Source of the DNA: Charina bottae
Lineage: Eukaryota; Chordata; Lepidosauria; Squamata; Charinaidae
Direction of reading: 5' to 3'
Assembly (NCBI GenBank): GCA_023362775.1
Contig: JALMGJ010000012.1
Location: 27,311,001 to 27,375,000 of the forward strand
Length of the DNA: 64,000 bases
The stretch's first letter is position 1. Each line of letters begins with the position of its first letter. The notes under the pieces are model-generated. The model ran no database searches. It had not been told where the DNA came from and saw nothing but the letters and a program-made list of their open reading frames with translations. The translations under genes and the position numbers were made by a program. Shown here piece by piece: positions 15,669 to 25,839 of the stretch.

Positions 15669-15906
15669 CACGCGCACACGCACACACACACACACACTTA
15701 TTTTTTAACAACCAGATTGGAGAACGCTGTGATTTCTGGACTGAATTGACAGCTTCCATACATTAAAAGTTTGGTCCAGGAAGTTGCCAAGAGTCAACAC
15801 TAATTCAAAGGTGTGCACACACATAGACTTATTTATTTTTTAACAACCAGATTGGAGAACGCTGTGATTTCGGGACTGAACTGACAGCTTCCATACATTA
15901 ACAATT
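15637..15906. repeat. tandem duplication of SINE tail plus flank
   Basis: Two adjacent copies of about 140 bp, starting ttgccaagagtcaacactaa at 15637 and 15784. Each runs through a CA-rich tract, aacaaccagattggagaacg and cagcttccatacatta. The copies are nearly identical outside the CA tract. Confidence 0.85.
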
Positions 15907-16100
15907 TCTCTTTCAGCCATGAGCTGCTGCTTTCATCGCGCGCTCGGAAACTTTTTCCACTGCCGTTTTAAAATTGAATTTGGAACATTTTTTAAAAAAC
16001 GGCCGTAGTCTCTAATCATGGAAATTTAAATTGGGAATTGTTTAAACCCAAAGAGTCAAGCAGCCTTAGAGTGAGGGGGAAGCAAATGAAATCCACATTT
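15907..16100. promoter_or_regulatory. candidate conserved non-coding element
   Basis: Repeat-free block with CG-containing words rare elsewhere here (catcgcgcgctcgg, acggccgtag) beside TAATCATG and long AT runs. It is unlike the neighbouring transposons. Regulatory function is inferred only. Confidence 0.3.
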
Positions 16101-16597
16101 CATAAATATGCATGTTAGAATTACAAAAGCAGATATTTGTAAGAGAGCTCTAGGTCCTTTAGAAAGGAGGGGATTCTTGCTACTTGACAAGCAGTTTGTA
16201 TCTCTTGCGGGGTGTTTGTGTGTGTGTGTGTGTGTTTTGCTTTAAACCACCATTGGAGGTATCCTTCTGTGGAACCCCCAAAGCCTTCTGGCAAAATGGG
16301 GTGGCGAATCCAATCATGGTAATGCAATGTTCTATATTAGGGGGGTCAAAAGATTGTGCAAAAGAAGTCTTGCACTTCCAGTGCATTTAATGCACCTTAC
16401 TTGCTTTTGCTAAAAACACTTTTCCTAAAGGCCACTTTTTTCCCTGAGGAAAGGCTCAGGGAAAACTCCCACCCCACCACTTTTGGTAGTGTTCTTTCAT
16501 CGCTGCCCAAACTACAAAGCTTTAAAAAAGGGCATCTCCTTGCTGGCTGCCTGCCCTGATGTAGAGTTAATTCATGCTCCTAAGAAGGCTTCATCAT

Positions 16598-16765
16598 CGG
16601 TGGGATGGTAACAGCATTCCACGCCCGTCATGCCGGCCACATGACCGTGGAAGCGTCTTCGGACAACGCTGGCTCTTCGGCTAAGAAACGGAGATGAGCA
16701 CCGGCCCCTAGAGTCGGACACGACTGCACAAATGTGCAGGGGGAACCTTTACCTTTTACCTTTAG
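16598..16765 (+). mobile_element. tRNA-derived SINE (~330-bp family), 5'-truncated copy 3
   Basis: Contains only the 3' half: gtgggatggtaacagcattc, then acatgaccgtggaagcg, gagcaccggcccctagagtc and cctttaccttttaccttt. Confidence 0.85.
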
Positions 16766-16769
16766 ACCT

Positions 16770-17524
16770 ACCATTGGGTAGAGAAGTAAAGTGACTGAGC
16801 TTACCTTCTCTTGAGCCAATCTTTCATCCTGCAGGTGACCAGCTCGCCTAATCTGATGGTTTCACCGTCAAGTCACCTTCCAAAGCACCCCTAAGGTTGT
16901 GTTTCCACAACACATTCAAACTAGATTGATGAAATTCAATTTCCGAGTTCACATAATGTTCTGTGCCCTAACTAATAATCCATATGATGGTTTAATGTGG
17001 TGGCCTCTTTCATGCAGGAGGCCATAAAAGCTGAAACACTCTGCCCATCTTCAGACTAGTCAAGTTTAGCGTGTTGTGTGGTTTGGGGGAAAGGTGTCTG
17101 ATTGAGCAAGCAGCGGAGAGACAGTTCAGCTGTATTCTCCTCAGTCCCATTATGTGGATAGCATTTCTTGGAGTAACTGGAAGAGCGGTGAACAAGCAGT
17201 GGTTGAAGAACCGAGGCTGGCTGTTTGCCTCTGACCACAAAACTAGTCTGGTAATGCTCAGAGCTGCTGGATGGTGTGCGCTGTTCACAGGGCTACTTCA
17301 ACTGGAGTTGCAGAGAACTGGGTCTTGGATCTTCTCAGCGCTCTACCCATGACTTGGCTTCTGAACTGAAGGGGCTGTTTACACGGTGGTGCTGTGCAGC
17401 CACGTCAAACCATGACATTTGTTGGCTTAAAGCAGACTTCATTCATCTGAGGCCCAGAAGCTCAGTTGATAGGTTGCAGTGACAAGTCTGAGAAATCTCT
17501 GGAGGATAAAAATCACTCACATTT
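16770..17524. other. intergenic, nothing recognised
   Basis: No gene. Overlapping frames at 17010-17352 on both strands are not similar to any protein I know. Confidence 0.45.
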
Positions 17525-18790
17525 GCTCAGATTTGGACACTGGCTAGGCAAGGTTTTTTGAGGTGACAGAGGTACCATCTTGTAAGGTTATCTGGTATCA
17601 ATTTGAGCCTGTAGGTGCTGAGAAAATAGACGGGATTCTCTGTAGTGTAACCTGTGAAGCTGCCTTGGTTAATGAAAGCTGCCGAGGAGGAGGTGCGGGC
17701 TTGGTGCAGGAAGAAAATTAATGCATCCTTGGAAGAAGGACTATTGCCACTTGCCTTGAAGGAGGTGGTGGTGTGTGACCTCTTCAAGAAACCATAGCTC
17801 AACCTGGCCATCTTAGTCAACTATTAGCTGGTCTTCCACCTTCTCTCTTCTATGGTGGTCTTCCTACTTCCTGAATGGATGGTTCTAGTCAGGTATGAGG
17901 TCAACCCCTGGTCTCTATTGTGTGGTCCCTCAGGGCTCAATCACTCTCCTTTTAACATCTATATGAAGCCATGTGGGAGTTCATCTGTCAGCCCAGGATG
18001 AAATACCATTAATAAGCTGATGACATCCAGTTACATAACTCCACCCCAGACCAGGCAGGAGATGCAGTCCCAGATCTGAAGGCTGTAAGGATCTGGATGG
18101 GAAGAAACAGGCTTAGACATGGTCCCAGCAAGACAGCGTGATTGTTGGTTCAGTCCTTCACCCCTCCTGATGGGTGGAAGTCTCCCTTTGGTTCTGGTGG
18201 GGTTGTGCTTCTCCAAGCAGATCAGGACTGCAATCTGGTGATCTTCCTGGATTCACAGCTCCTGCTGTGAGAAGCCATGGTTCAGGGGACCTTTGCACAA
18301 CTTCATCTTGTGGGCTGTTGTGGCCATTCCTGGACTGGGAGGTATTGCTGACACTTACCCATGCATTTGGACCACTCCAATTCACTCTACAAGGGGCTGT
18401 CCTTGAAGACCATTAAGAACAGGGTTTCTCAACCTGGGCCACTTTAAGATGTGTGGGCTGCAATTCCCAGAATTCCCCAGCCAGCAACGCTATTTCTGGA
18501 AGAGAGTGGGAATTCTGGGAGTTGAAGTCCACACATCTTAAAGTGGCCCAGGTTGAGAAACCCTGATTAAGAAACTACAGCTGGTCCAGAACATCGCAGC
18601 TCAAGCAGTAACTGGTTGGGTGCAGTTTGCCCACATTACACCTCTACCATGGGAGTTACCAGAGGGCTCCTGGTTAAAATTCAAATTGGTGATTGTTACC
18701 CCTAGAGCCCTTTCATAGCTCTAGACCTGCACTCCAAATCTGTTTTCCTCCTTTGAATCCAGATCTCTGCTCTGGTGTAGAATTACACAA
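17525..18790 (+). mobile_element. L2-type LINE fragment (degraded ORF2), interrupted by MITE
   Basis: Degraded L2-like reverse-transcriptase region on the + strand: a run matching the gtccctcagggctcaatcac motif (LINE PQGSVL-type block), then ttaacatctatatgaagcc, aagctgatgacatccagtta (the YADD-type block, damaged), ctccaccccagaccaggcag and ggatctggatgggaagaaac, and later agctggtccagaacatcgca. Stops and frameshifts break the reading frame. A hairpin MITE sits at 18420-18565. Confidence 0.75.
18420..18565. mobile_element. hAT-type hairpin MITE inside L2
   Basis: CAGGGTTTCTCAACCTGGGC is inverted at the other end as cccaggttgagaaaccctg. An exact 8-bp duplication, ATTAAGAA (18412-18419 and 18566-18573), flanks it. 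The long arms (ggcctgca/ttcccagaatt and complement) would form a stable hairpin. Confidence 0.88.
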
Positions 18791-18891
18791 ATCAGTTGAA
18801 AGACATTTCTCATGTTTTTGCACCTTTCTTCCTCTGTAGGCCTGTCTTAGCTAAAGAATTGAAATCATCCCTTTTGGGTCAACCACAAAGA

Positions 18892-19049
18892 CCTTGAGCC
18901 ACTCCCTCTCTCTCAGCCCAACTCACCTCACAGGGTTGCTGTTGTGGGGAAAATAGGAGGAGGAAGGAGTATTGGGTATGTTCGCCGCCTTGAGTTATTT
19001 ATAAAAATAATAAAGGTGGGATAGAAAATTAAATAAATAAATAAAATCC
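18892..19049 (+). mobile_element. tRNA-headed SINE, 3' tail fragment
   Basis: Contains cactccctctctctcagccc, aactcacctcacagggttg, ggaaaataggaggaggaagg, gttatttataaaaataataa and (AAAT)n. This is the same tail as in the arrays at 33 and 54 kb. Confidence 0.8.
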
Positions 19050-20050
19050 GAGATTCACACACAACCGCGATAATGCTAACTACAGTTAAATCTTGTATGT
19101 CTAATGGACCAGGTCCAAGGCTGTCAATCAATTGGCAGTTTTTTCAAAGAGCTTCCAGGCCTGGAAGACCCACAGCCCGGAAGACCCACAACAACCAGCT
19201 TCCAGGCAGTTTGCTTCCTCACTGTTTCTCATTGTTGCATCTCTTGAAATAAATGTAAAATATTCTAGTATTTCTATTCCTAAGACCTAGGCTTCCCCAC
19301 CCCAAAAAGCATATTGCTCCAATAATAATAACAACAACAACGACGACGACTACTACTACTACTACTACTACTCTCTACAGGGAAAGGAAAATATTCCCAA
19401 GAACGTCCGAAAAGGTTTACTACAGAACATTGTGATAAGACCTGCCATGCAATGTAATCATTGTTGGCCCAGAAAGAACTGAAGATAACAGAAGGGCCTC
19501 AAATGGGGCTTGAAAACCTTCTCTGAGAAGCGATTTGTCAAACATTTTTGTCAACAAAGGCAAAGTTGTGTCTAGGCTTTTCAAGGCCTTTGATGCTAAG
19601 CTTTGAGTATGGCTTTCACAAATGATGGAACAGGCAAGAAAGGAGAGAAAAAAATGCCTGGGGAAGTTCACTTCAGGCTCGATGGTAAACCTTTCGGAGA
19701 AGGTTTAGAAAGAGCAAAGCTGCGGGAGCAGGCTGCAAAATTAATGCATCCGAGAAGGTAGAAAGGAGACAGGATCACAGGATATTGTTGATGCTGAGAT
19801 TTGAAGAGGATGTGTGGAAGAAGGTGGGAGCGGAGCGTTCCAGGCAACAGTACTGTGCCGTGAAAATCTTGTTATGCCTTTGTTTATCAAGAACAGCAAG
19901 ATAGAGTAGAGCTTGGGAAAGAGTTAAAGGGCAGAATTGTTGCTTTTGTAACCTTGGCTCTCCGTTCCTTATCTTTATCCTGAAATTCAGTTCATTGAAG
20001 GGTAAGGAGACCCTCCAATGTTCGTAAAAGTCTGCACTTGAGAAGTTTTG
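19050..20050. other. intergenic; mixed trinucleotide run at ~19320-19375
   Basis: No gene supported. A compound AAT/AAC/GAC/TAC microsatellite lies at 19320-19375. The remainder is unrecognised. Confidence 0.5.
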
Positions 20051-20059
20051 CTTGGGGTG

Positions 20060-20640
20060 GGGAAAAATAGATACAGCAAACAAAATGGAGGATGCATCCC
20101 CTTCTCCCCTGTCTTCTGGATGTGACCAGGGTCAACCCAGCTCATCTCTTTGCCGAACCCCATCAGACCCAGATTGGCCCTCCTTGCCCCCAGACCAAGC
20201 CCCCTGCAATCCCATCTAGACCAAAGAATAGCAGCCTCCCCACCAGGAGAGGTGGGGCAGCCCTAAGGAGGGAATTGCAACACAGTAACAAGGTGGGAAA
20301 CCCCAACGTTCCATCCTCCATCAGGGACGCGCCCCCCGTTGTCTCAACATTCCATCCCCTTTAACAAGGGGCTTCCCCAGCCCTGCTGCCCTCCCGAAAG
20401 GGACGTCGTGCCTCACAACAGAAGGAACCCCAGGTACACGGCCAAGGCCCTGCCTAGCTCCCCCAAAACTGGCCAGCCAATCAGACCCCTAGGATTTCCC
20501 GCCTTGTAGCCCTCAACTGCTATAACAATCTTTGCTTTCCCATTGTTTGGGGTCCCTCTTTCCTGTGAAGTTGAGATTCAACGGTAGCAATAAATGTGGT
20601 TCTTTCTCCTCCATGTTGGGCTCTGTGCTTATGGATTTTC
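20060..20640 (+). mobile_element. candidate solo LTR (gammaretrovirus-like layout)
   Basis: GC-rich block with a CCAAT-type motif (agccaatcag, ~20472), a TATA-like ctataacaat (~20518) and AATAAA at 20589-20594, followed by a T-rich stretch. The spacing fits a U3-R-U5 layout. The ends are not defined, no target duplication was found and there is no flanking coding sequence, so this is only a candidate. Confidence 0.4.
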
Positions 20641-20879
20641 CATGACATTGTTGAAGCTATGTCCTCTCCCCTGTCTTTATCAGTCATGGTCTATTTTAAA
20701 TGGGGAGATTGAGGGGCCAGGGACTTGCCCTTTATTTCTGGGTATGTTCCACCAGCAGAATGTCTCGCCTACTCATTAAAATCAATGCACCCTCTGTTGA
20801 TCATTGCTATTTGGTTTGGTCAACTCAGAAAAAGTTTCCTGCCAGGGGTGGTGATGGTGGTGGTGATGATGATGATGAT

Positions 20880-21095
20880 ATGTAGTGTTTAAATGTTGCA
20901 ATGGGATGACCCAAGTTCAAATCCCCAATCAATCATGGAATTCACTGGGTACCTTTGAGCCAACCACTCTCTTGCAGCCCAACTGATCCCCCTGTGTTGT
21001 TGTTGCATGGATAAAATGGAGACCCCCTTTTCCAATGTACCACAGCTTGAGCTGCCAGAGAAAAGGTAGGCTATAACTGCAATAAATAAATAAGG
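20880..21095 (+). mobile_element. old tRNA-type SINE
   Basis: Contains B-box-like caagttcaaatccccaatca, ccactctcttgcagcccaac, gttgttgttgcatggataaa, gccagagaaaaggtaggcta and an AATAAATAAATAA end. Diverged relative of the tRNA-headed SINEs here. Confidence 0.65.
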
Positions 21096-21302
21096 ACATC
21101 AGGGAAGCCATGATAGATCTGGCCAAGGGCCCAGATCATCCAGTGTTCTATCACACAAAGGCATCCAAGTTTATGTTGCATTGGATTGAAACTACGTGGA
21201 GGATTTGTACTCTCTAAAACGGAGAACTTAAAATCCAACACTTGTGTGTCTTCTTACCATTCTTTGGGTTGGCCATGGTTGCAACCTAACAACCCTTTAC
21301 AT

Positions 21303-21951
21303 CATGGGTGTCCAACCTTTTGGCTTCCCTGGGCCACATTGAGTGAAGAGGAATTGTTTTGGACCACACGTAAATATATATAATATAGTTAGGGTTATAT
21401 GTATATATGTATATAAGTAATAAAACTTCATTAATTTTTAAATATTTTTTATTATAAATTTTGAAGGGGCGTGGTGGCTCAGCAGGTAAGACACCAGGCT
21501 TGTCAATCGGAAGATTGCAAGTTCGGAGGTTCGAATCCCTAGCCCTGCGTGACGGAGTGAGCTCCTGCACTCGCCCCAGCTCTTGCCAACCTAGCAATTC
21601 GAAAGCATGCAAATGTGAATAGATGAATAGGTACCACTTCGGTGGGTAGGTAACAGCGTTCCGTGTGTGTCATGCCGGCCACATGACTGTGGAAGCATCT
21701 TCAGACAACGCTGGCTCTTTGGCTAAGAAACGGAGATGAGCACCGGCCCCTAGAGTCGGACACGACTGCACAAATGTGCGGGGGGAACCTTTAGCTTTAC
21801 CTTTATTATAAAATTTAAAAAAAGAGGGCAACATAAAACTAGTGGGATATTTGATCGCAAAATAATGTTAAAAGTTTACGATTTTTGGGGGCCGCATTAC
21901 TAGCTGTTCAGGGCCACATGTGGCCCATGGGCCGCGGGTTGGACACGCTTG
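21303..21951. mobile_element. hAT-type element with nested SINE
   Basis: Ends CATGGGTGTCCAACC and GGTTGGACACGCTTG are imperfect inverted repeats. Flanking octamers CTTTACAT (21295-21302) and CTGTACAT (21952-21959) differ at one base. The body is interrupted by a SINE at 21464-21803. Confidence 0.75.
21464..21803 (+). mobile_element. tRNA-derived SINE (~330-bp family), copy 4
   Basis: Full-length copy: A-box tggctcagcagg, B-box ggttcgaatcc, and tail ggaacctttagctttacctt. Flanked by similar ttattataaa words, the probable target duplication. Nested within the hAT element, so it is younger than it. Confidence 0.88.
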
Positions 21952-21984
21952 CTGTACATGTTTCCATACCCGGTAACAATCCAC

Positions 21985-22095
21985 AAGAACATTGGAAGAG
22001 ACCTGCTGGATCAGAGGAGGGACGCACCTAATCCAGCCTTCTGTCACACAGTGGCCAACTAAACACACTAGGAAGCTTCCAAATCTGGTATGGAG

Positions 22096-22134
<39 letters not shown>

Positions 22135-22325
22135 CTCCCTTGTTCCTTCCCAGCAGCTGGTATTTAAGAGATGCTGAGGATGCAGAAGATAGTAAACTAG
22201 CTGTCAAAATTGGTAGCCGGTGATAGCCTGATCCTGCATTAATATGTTCCCCCACCCTTAAAACTCTCAAATTTCATGGCCATCAACACATCTTATGGCA
22301 GCCAATTCCATAACATAAGTTTAAT
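21985..22325 (+). mobile_element. fragment of a common squamate interspersed repeat
   Basis: Contains cctgctggatcagaggaggg, ctaatccagccttctgtcac, acagtggccaactaaacaca, gctggtatttaagag, gtagccggtgatagcctgat and cttatggcagccaattccat. This is the order of a very abundant reptile repeat, possibly CR1/L3-related. It contains a (GT)n at 22096-22129. Confidence 0.6.
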
Positions 22326-22329
22326 GTAA

Positions 22330-23590
22330 TATTATTTTATGTATTTAGAAGCCACCGAAATAAAGAGAATGCAGTAGAACATGAGCCCAAGCATCTTCAG
22401 GAAGCCAACAAACTTATATGGACCACCACTTATATGAACCCACATTCAGGGTTCAGGCATCAGGGAAAGTCACTTGCCTCCATACTCAGAAATTAATACT
22501 CTAGTTTACACAACAAAGGCTGTAAATGTATTTCTTTTCTGAAAAAGTGTATGATTGTTTTGAAACTTGAGCTAAGATCTGCATTATTGTTGTGGAGCTC
22601 AGCTGCTCCTAGTTTCTGAACTACGATCACAAAGTTATGAAATCTCATTTCCTTTTGAAAAGTACCCTTACAGTGAAAGGCACATACAAGGCTTGAAAGC
22701 GTGTTTTCTCTCCCCCCCCCCCCCCACCGCTGATCCTGCCTCCCATCTCATCTGGCATCTTTGCTGGATTTACACAGCATGCTAGATTAAGATTGGTAGT
22801 TGTGCGAACCAGACCATCGCATTAAGCCACACTATAATCTATTTGTTGTTTTGTTCACCTGGGTTGAATGAGTTATATGAACCTATCTTAAAAGTGGGGC
22901 AGGGAGGAAATGTAATTTTGGATAACTTTGGGCCACTATTAGCTGCTTTGCATCATGTTGCCACACGATGGCGGCAGAGCATCAGAAATCACTTGTAAGG
23001 GTCTGCCATTGAAATGGAAAAGCCATTGGAAGCCTAAACCAAGTTTGGGTTACAGCATACACCCTGCTAATTCTGTTGTTTTCCCTTCCCGAGAAAAGTG
23101 ATTAGCTTTTTCTTTTAATAATTATAGAAACACAATGGGATCCCTGCTCTTCGACTGCACCTCCAGGGCACTGGGAAAATATAGCGTTCAAGCCATAGAA
23201 ATTGCAGTTGCTAATTTAATGGCCTACAAAGTAACTTTCTGCAAGATGACTGAATTATTCTCTACTAACTAGTGCATTTTCCTTCCTTATGAGGTTCTAA
23301 GGTTATATTTCCCGTACCTACCCATCCATTTACCCCCAAATTGGAGCAACCTTTAGCAGTTTTAGGGACATTATTATTATTTTTTTTGCAACTGTGTATG
23401 GGTGCATTTCTATTATACATTTGGCAATGCCAGGAAATTGCTGCTGGGTATTTCCTGTGCCCTTTGCAAAGGACACTACAAATTAAGCTCATTTCTCAAA
23501 AACACCTGTTCAAAAATTATAGAAGTATTTGAAGTAAAACCTTCTTGTGGCATAGCTCTGCTAATAGTGTTGCAGTTAGGACATTTTCGA
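22330..23590. other. intergenic, nothing recognised
   Basis: About 1.3 kb without a gene. A poly-C run lies at ~22712-22726. No transposon was identified. Confidence 0.5.
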
Positions 23591-23610
23591 GGAGATGGGC
23601 GGGGATAAAT

Positions 23611-23666
<56 letters not shown>

Positions 23667-23668
23667 AT
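23591..23668 (+). repeat. LINE/SINE tail with (AAAT)n expansion
   Basis: ggagatgggcggggataaat leads straight into about 14 AAAT units (23612-23667). The GATGGGCGG word is the reverse complement of CCGCCCATC found beside several other tetranucleotide runs in the window. Confidence 0.8.
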
Positions 23669-23954
23669 TTTAGGCTCTACATTTACTAGGGTTAACACCC
23701 CCCCACACCAAGCATTTCACCTGCTTGAAAAGGTATTTAGTCTGACCACTTACAGTACGTTTGCCTTCCTCACGCCACATGCTTTATGGTTTGTGTTTGG
23801 TGAATCCAGGAAATGGGCGAATTGATGTAAATCATGGTTAGAATAAACTCTGGGGAAGCGGGTCATGCAAACCCAGTCACAGAGGTGTTAGAACAGTCAT
23901 TAAACCCAAGTTACTTATCAGTGCAACATATGTGATTAGTCTGGAATATTTACT

Positions 23955-24135
23955 CAAGATCTGACAGATCAAGGAATACTGGAGTTGGACGGGGTTCTTA
24001 AGGATCCATTATTAACGCATCCCGGATATATGGCTGTCCAGCTTCTGTCTGAACACATGAAATGAAAGGGAGCCCACCACATTGCCAGGTCATTGGTTCC
24101 ACTGTTGAACTGCTCTTACTGTTGGAAACCTTTTT
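23955..24135 (-). mobile_element. CR1 3' UTR fragment
   Basis: Reads gaatactggagttggacggg, ggctgtccagcttctgtctg, gagcccaccacattgccagg and tggttccactgttgaactgc. This is the antisense order of the CR1 LINE 3' end found throughout sauropsids. Confidence 0.75.
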
Positions 24136-24316
24136 CTAACATATATATAAATATTTGTTTGTTTGTCACCTTTATATTTTTACATTTCGTACCAAACATC
24201 TGCTGAGCAAAAATCTGAAAATAGGCTTATTGTAAAAGCTTCATGTCTGTGAAGGTTCTCAGTCATCCAGGTGGAATTGTCTGTAGCTTGAATCATGTCA
24301 ACTGGATTTCTATTTT

Positions 24317-24365
24317 CTCAGTGGAAACGTTTCGCTCCTTATCCAAGGAGCTTCTTCAGTCTGAG
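24317..24365 (-). ncRNA. predicted hammerhead ribozyme, left arm
   Basis: On the minus strand: CUGAAGA core, stem II GCUCCUU/AAGGAGC closed by GGAU, then GAAAC and GUU. The flanks CUCAG and CUGAG can pair as stem I. Identical in sequence to the right-arm motif. Penelope-like elements are known to encode hammerheads with very short stem III. Activity is not shown. Confidence 0.6.
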
Positions 24366-24468
24366 CAAAGTTGGTAAGGGAATCCTAAATATGTTTCTAG
24401 GTAGCTGTGCTACACATGTTTCTACACAGCTACCTAGAAACATATTTAGGATTCCCTTACCAACTTTG

Positions 24469-24517
24469 CTCAGACTGAAGAAGCTCCTTGGATAAGGAGC
24501 GAAACGTTTCCACTGAG
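24469..24517 (+). ncRNA. predicted hammerhead ribozyme, right arm
   Basis: CUGAAGA core at 24475-24481 fits the CUGANGA rule. Stem II (24483-24489 with 24494-24500) has seven Watson-Crick pairs and a GGAU loop. GAAA is at 24501-24504 and C-GUU follows. Stem III would be only AC/GU, self-complementary, which implies cleavage as a dimer or not at all. One extra A sits between the core and stem II. Stem I is CUCAG (24469-24473) with CUGAG (24513-24517). Confidence 0.6.
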
Positions 24518-24654
24518 AAAATAGAAATCCAGTTGACATGATTCAAGCTACTGTAAAAGCTTCATGTTTTTTTTTAAAAAAAACCAACATACCTCATCCA
24601 AGTAGCCTATTCTTAGAGGGAACAGGCATGGTTCAGTGGTGCTTCAGATCTTCT

Positions 24655-24742
24655 TGTGGAGTCCTTGGTGCTCTCTGAGCCTTGTTGTTTTCTTGCAGAC
24701 GTTTCATCGCCACACTAGGCAACATTTTCAGTGCGAAAGATC
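24655..24742 (-). mobile_element. Penelope-like terminal fragment (second family)
   Basis: Minus-strand copy of the terminus with ggagtccttggtgctctctg, gagccttgttgttttcttgc, agacgtttcatcgcc and actaggcaacattttcagtg. The same terminus occurs at 46.93 and 59.38 kb. Its hammerhead-like region (24694-24734) has stem II GUUGCC/GGCGAU but core CUGAAAA, in which the required G8 is lost. Confidence 0.7.
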
Positions 24743-24769
24743 TTCTTGAAATGTGCTAACAGCCAGCAC

Positions 24770-25093
24770 TGGCCATATTAGGCCAAATGAAAGAATTGTC
24801 TGATATGTGATAAGACAATTTCCTTTCCCCCCATGTGATATTCAAAGCTCTAGCACTGGGTGGTGCTGAATTCTTGAAAATGCCTCTCTTGTCTGCTCTG
24901 CACTTGTATCATAAGCTTTCCCAGACTTGATATTTTATAATTTGCTATTTTTTAAGCAAATCAATAAAAAGAAACAAGAAAAAGAAAGAAAACTAGAAAT
25001 TTGAAAGAGGAACTTAACAGCCACGGTGCTCCTTTTAACACCATTGATCCTATATTATTATACTACAATTAGTATACATTATACATTAGAGCC
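24770..25093. other. intergenic, nothing recognised
   Basis: AT-rich stretch with an A-rich run at 24955-25010. No gene or named element. Confidence 0.5.
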
Positions 25094-25425
25094 GGGGGGC
25101 GTGGTGGCTCAGCGGGTAAGACGCCAGGCTTGTCGATCGGGAGATCGCAAGTTTGGAGGTTTGAATCCCTAGCCCCGCGTGCGGAGTGAGCTCCCGCACT
25201 CGCCCCAGCTCTTGCCAACCTAGCAATTCAAAAGCATGCAAATGCAAGTAGATGAATAGGTACCACTTCGGTGGGTAGGTAACAGCGTTCTGCGCGCGTC
25301 ATGCGGCCACATGACTGTGGAAGCGTCTTCGGACAACGCTGGCTCTTCGGCTAACAAACTGAGATGAGCACCGGCCCCTAGAGTCGGACACAACTGCACA
25401 AATGTGCGGGGGGAACCTTTACCTT
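25094..25425 (+). mobile_element. tRNA-derived SINE (~330-bp family), copy 5
   Basis: Full-length: A-box TGGCTCAGCGG, B-box region ggaggtttgaatccct (one C-to-T change), body and cctttacctta tail. Little diverged from copies 1 and 4. Confidence 0.88.
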
Positions 25426-25697
25426 ATACTTGATTAACTAAATCCGATAGTTCAGAGTTTTTCAATCTGGGTTCTGATTTGAATGGGTTTCACAGGACTA
25501 AGGGGGAAAAAAACCTCTCCCTTTCCTCATACACACACAAGATACAAAATACAAAATAATACCCTTGATACTAAATCAAGACTAAGCAAACATTTTGGCA
25601 GTGGGCACATTTGAAAATTTGAAAATATGTTGGGGGCTGTCTCACAAAACGATTCTCACAGCAGGTGTGACCAATCATAAGTTCTATCTACCTAAAG

Positions 25698-25832
25698 CAG
25701 TGTTTCTCAACCTTGGCAACTTTAAGATGGGTGGACTTCAACTCCCAGAATTCCCCAGCCAGCACAGCTGGCTGGGGAACTTTGGGAGTTGAAGTCCACC
25801 CGTCTTAAAGTTGCCAAGGTTGAGAAACACTG
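25698..25832. mobile_element. hAT-type hairpin MITE
   Basis: CAGTGTTTCTCAACCTTGGC and its complement at the far end. The arms pair over about 60 bp around the centre ccagcacagctgg. Flanking octamers ACCTAAAG and ACGTAAAG differ by one base. Confidence 0.87.
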
Positions 25833-25839
25833 ACGTAAA

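Larger units (their letters stand above)
24247..24551. mobile_element. palindromic Penelope-like terminal insertion, locus 1
   Basis: Two 127-bp arms, 24283-24409 and 24425-24551, are near-perfect inverted repeats around a 15-bp centre. The left arm has an extra ~36 bp at its outer end. The whole unit is flanked by an exact 16-bp direct repeat, TGTAAAAGCTTCATGT (24231-24246 and 24552-24567), so it integrated as one unit. Similarity of the arms to vertebrate Penelope-like element ends is from memory. Each arm contains a hammerhead motif. Confidence 0.8.

Noticed and set aside
20092..20364. 90-codon proline-rich ORF
   Set aside because: It lies in the candidate LTR U3 region. Composition explains the open frame.
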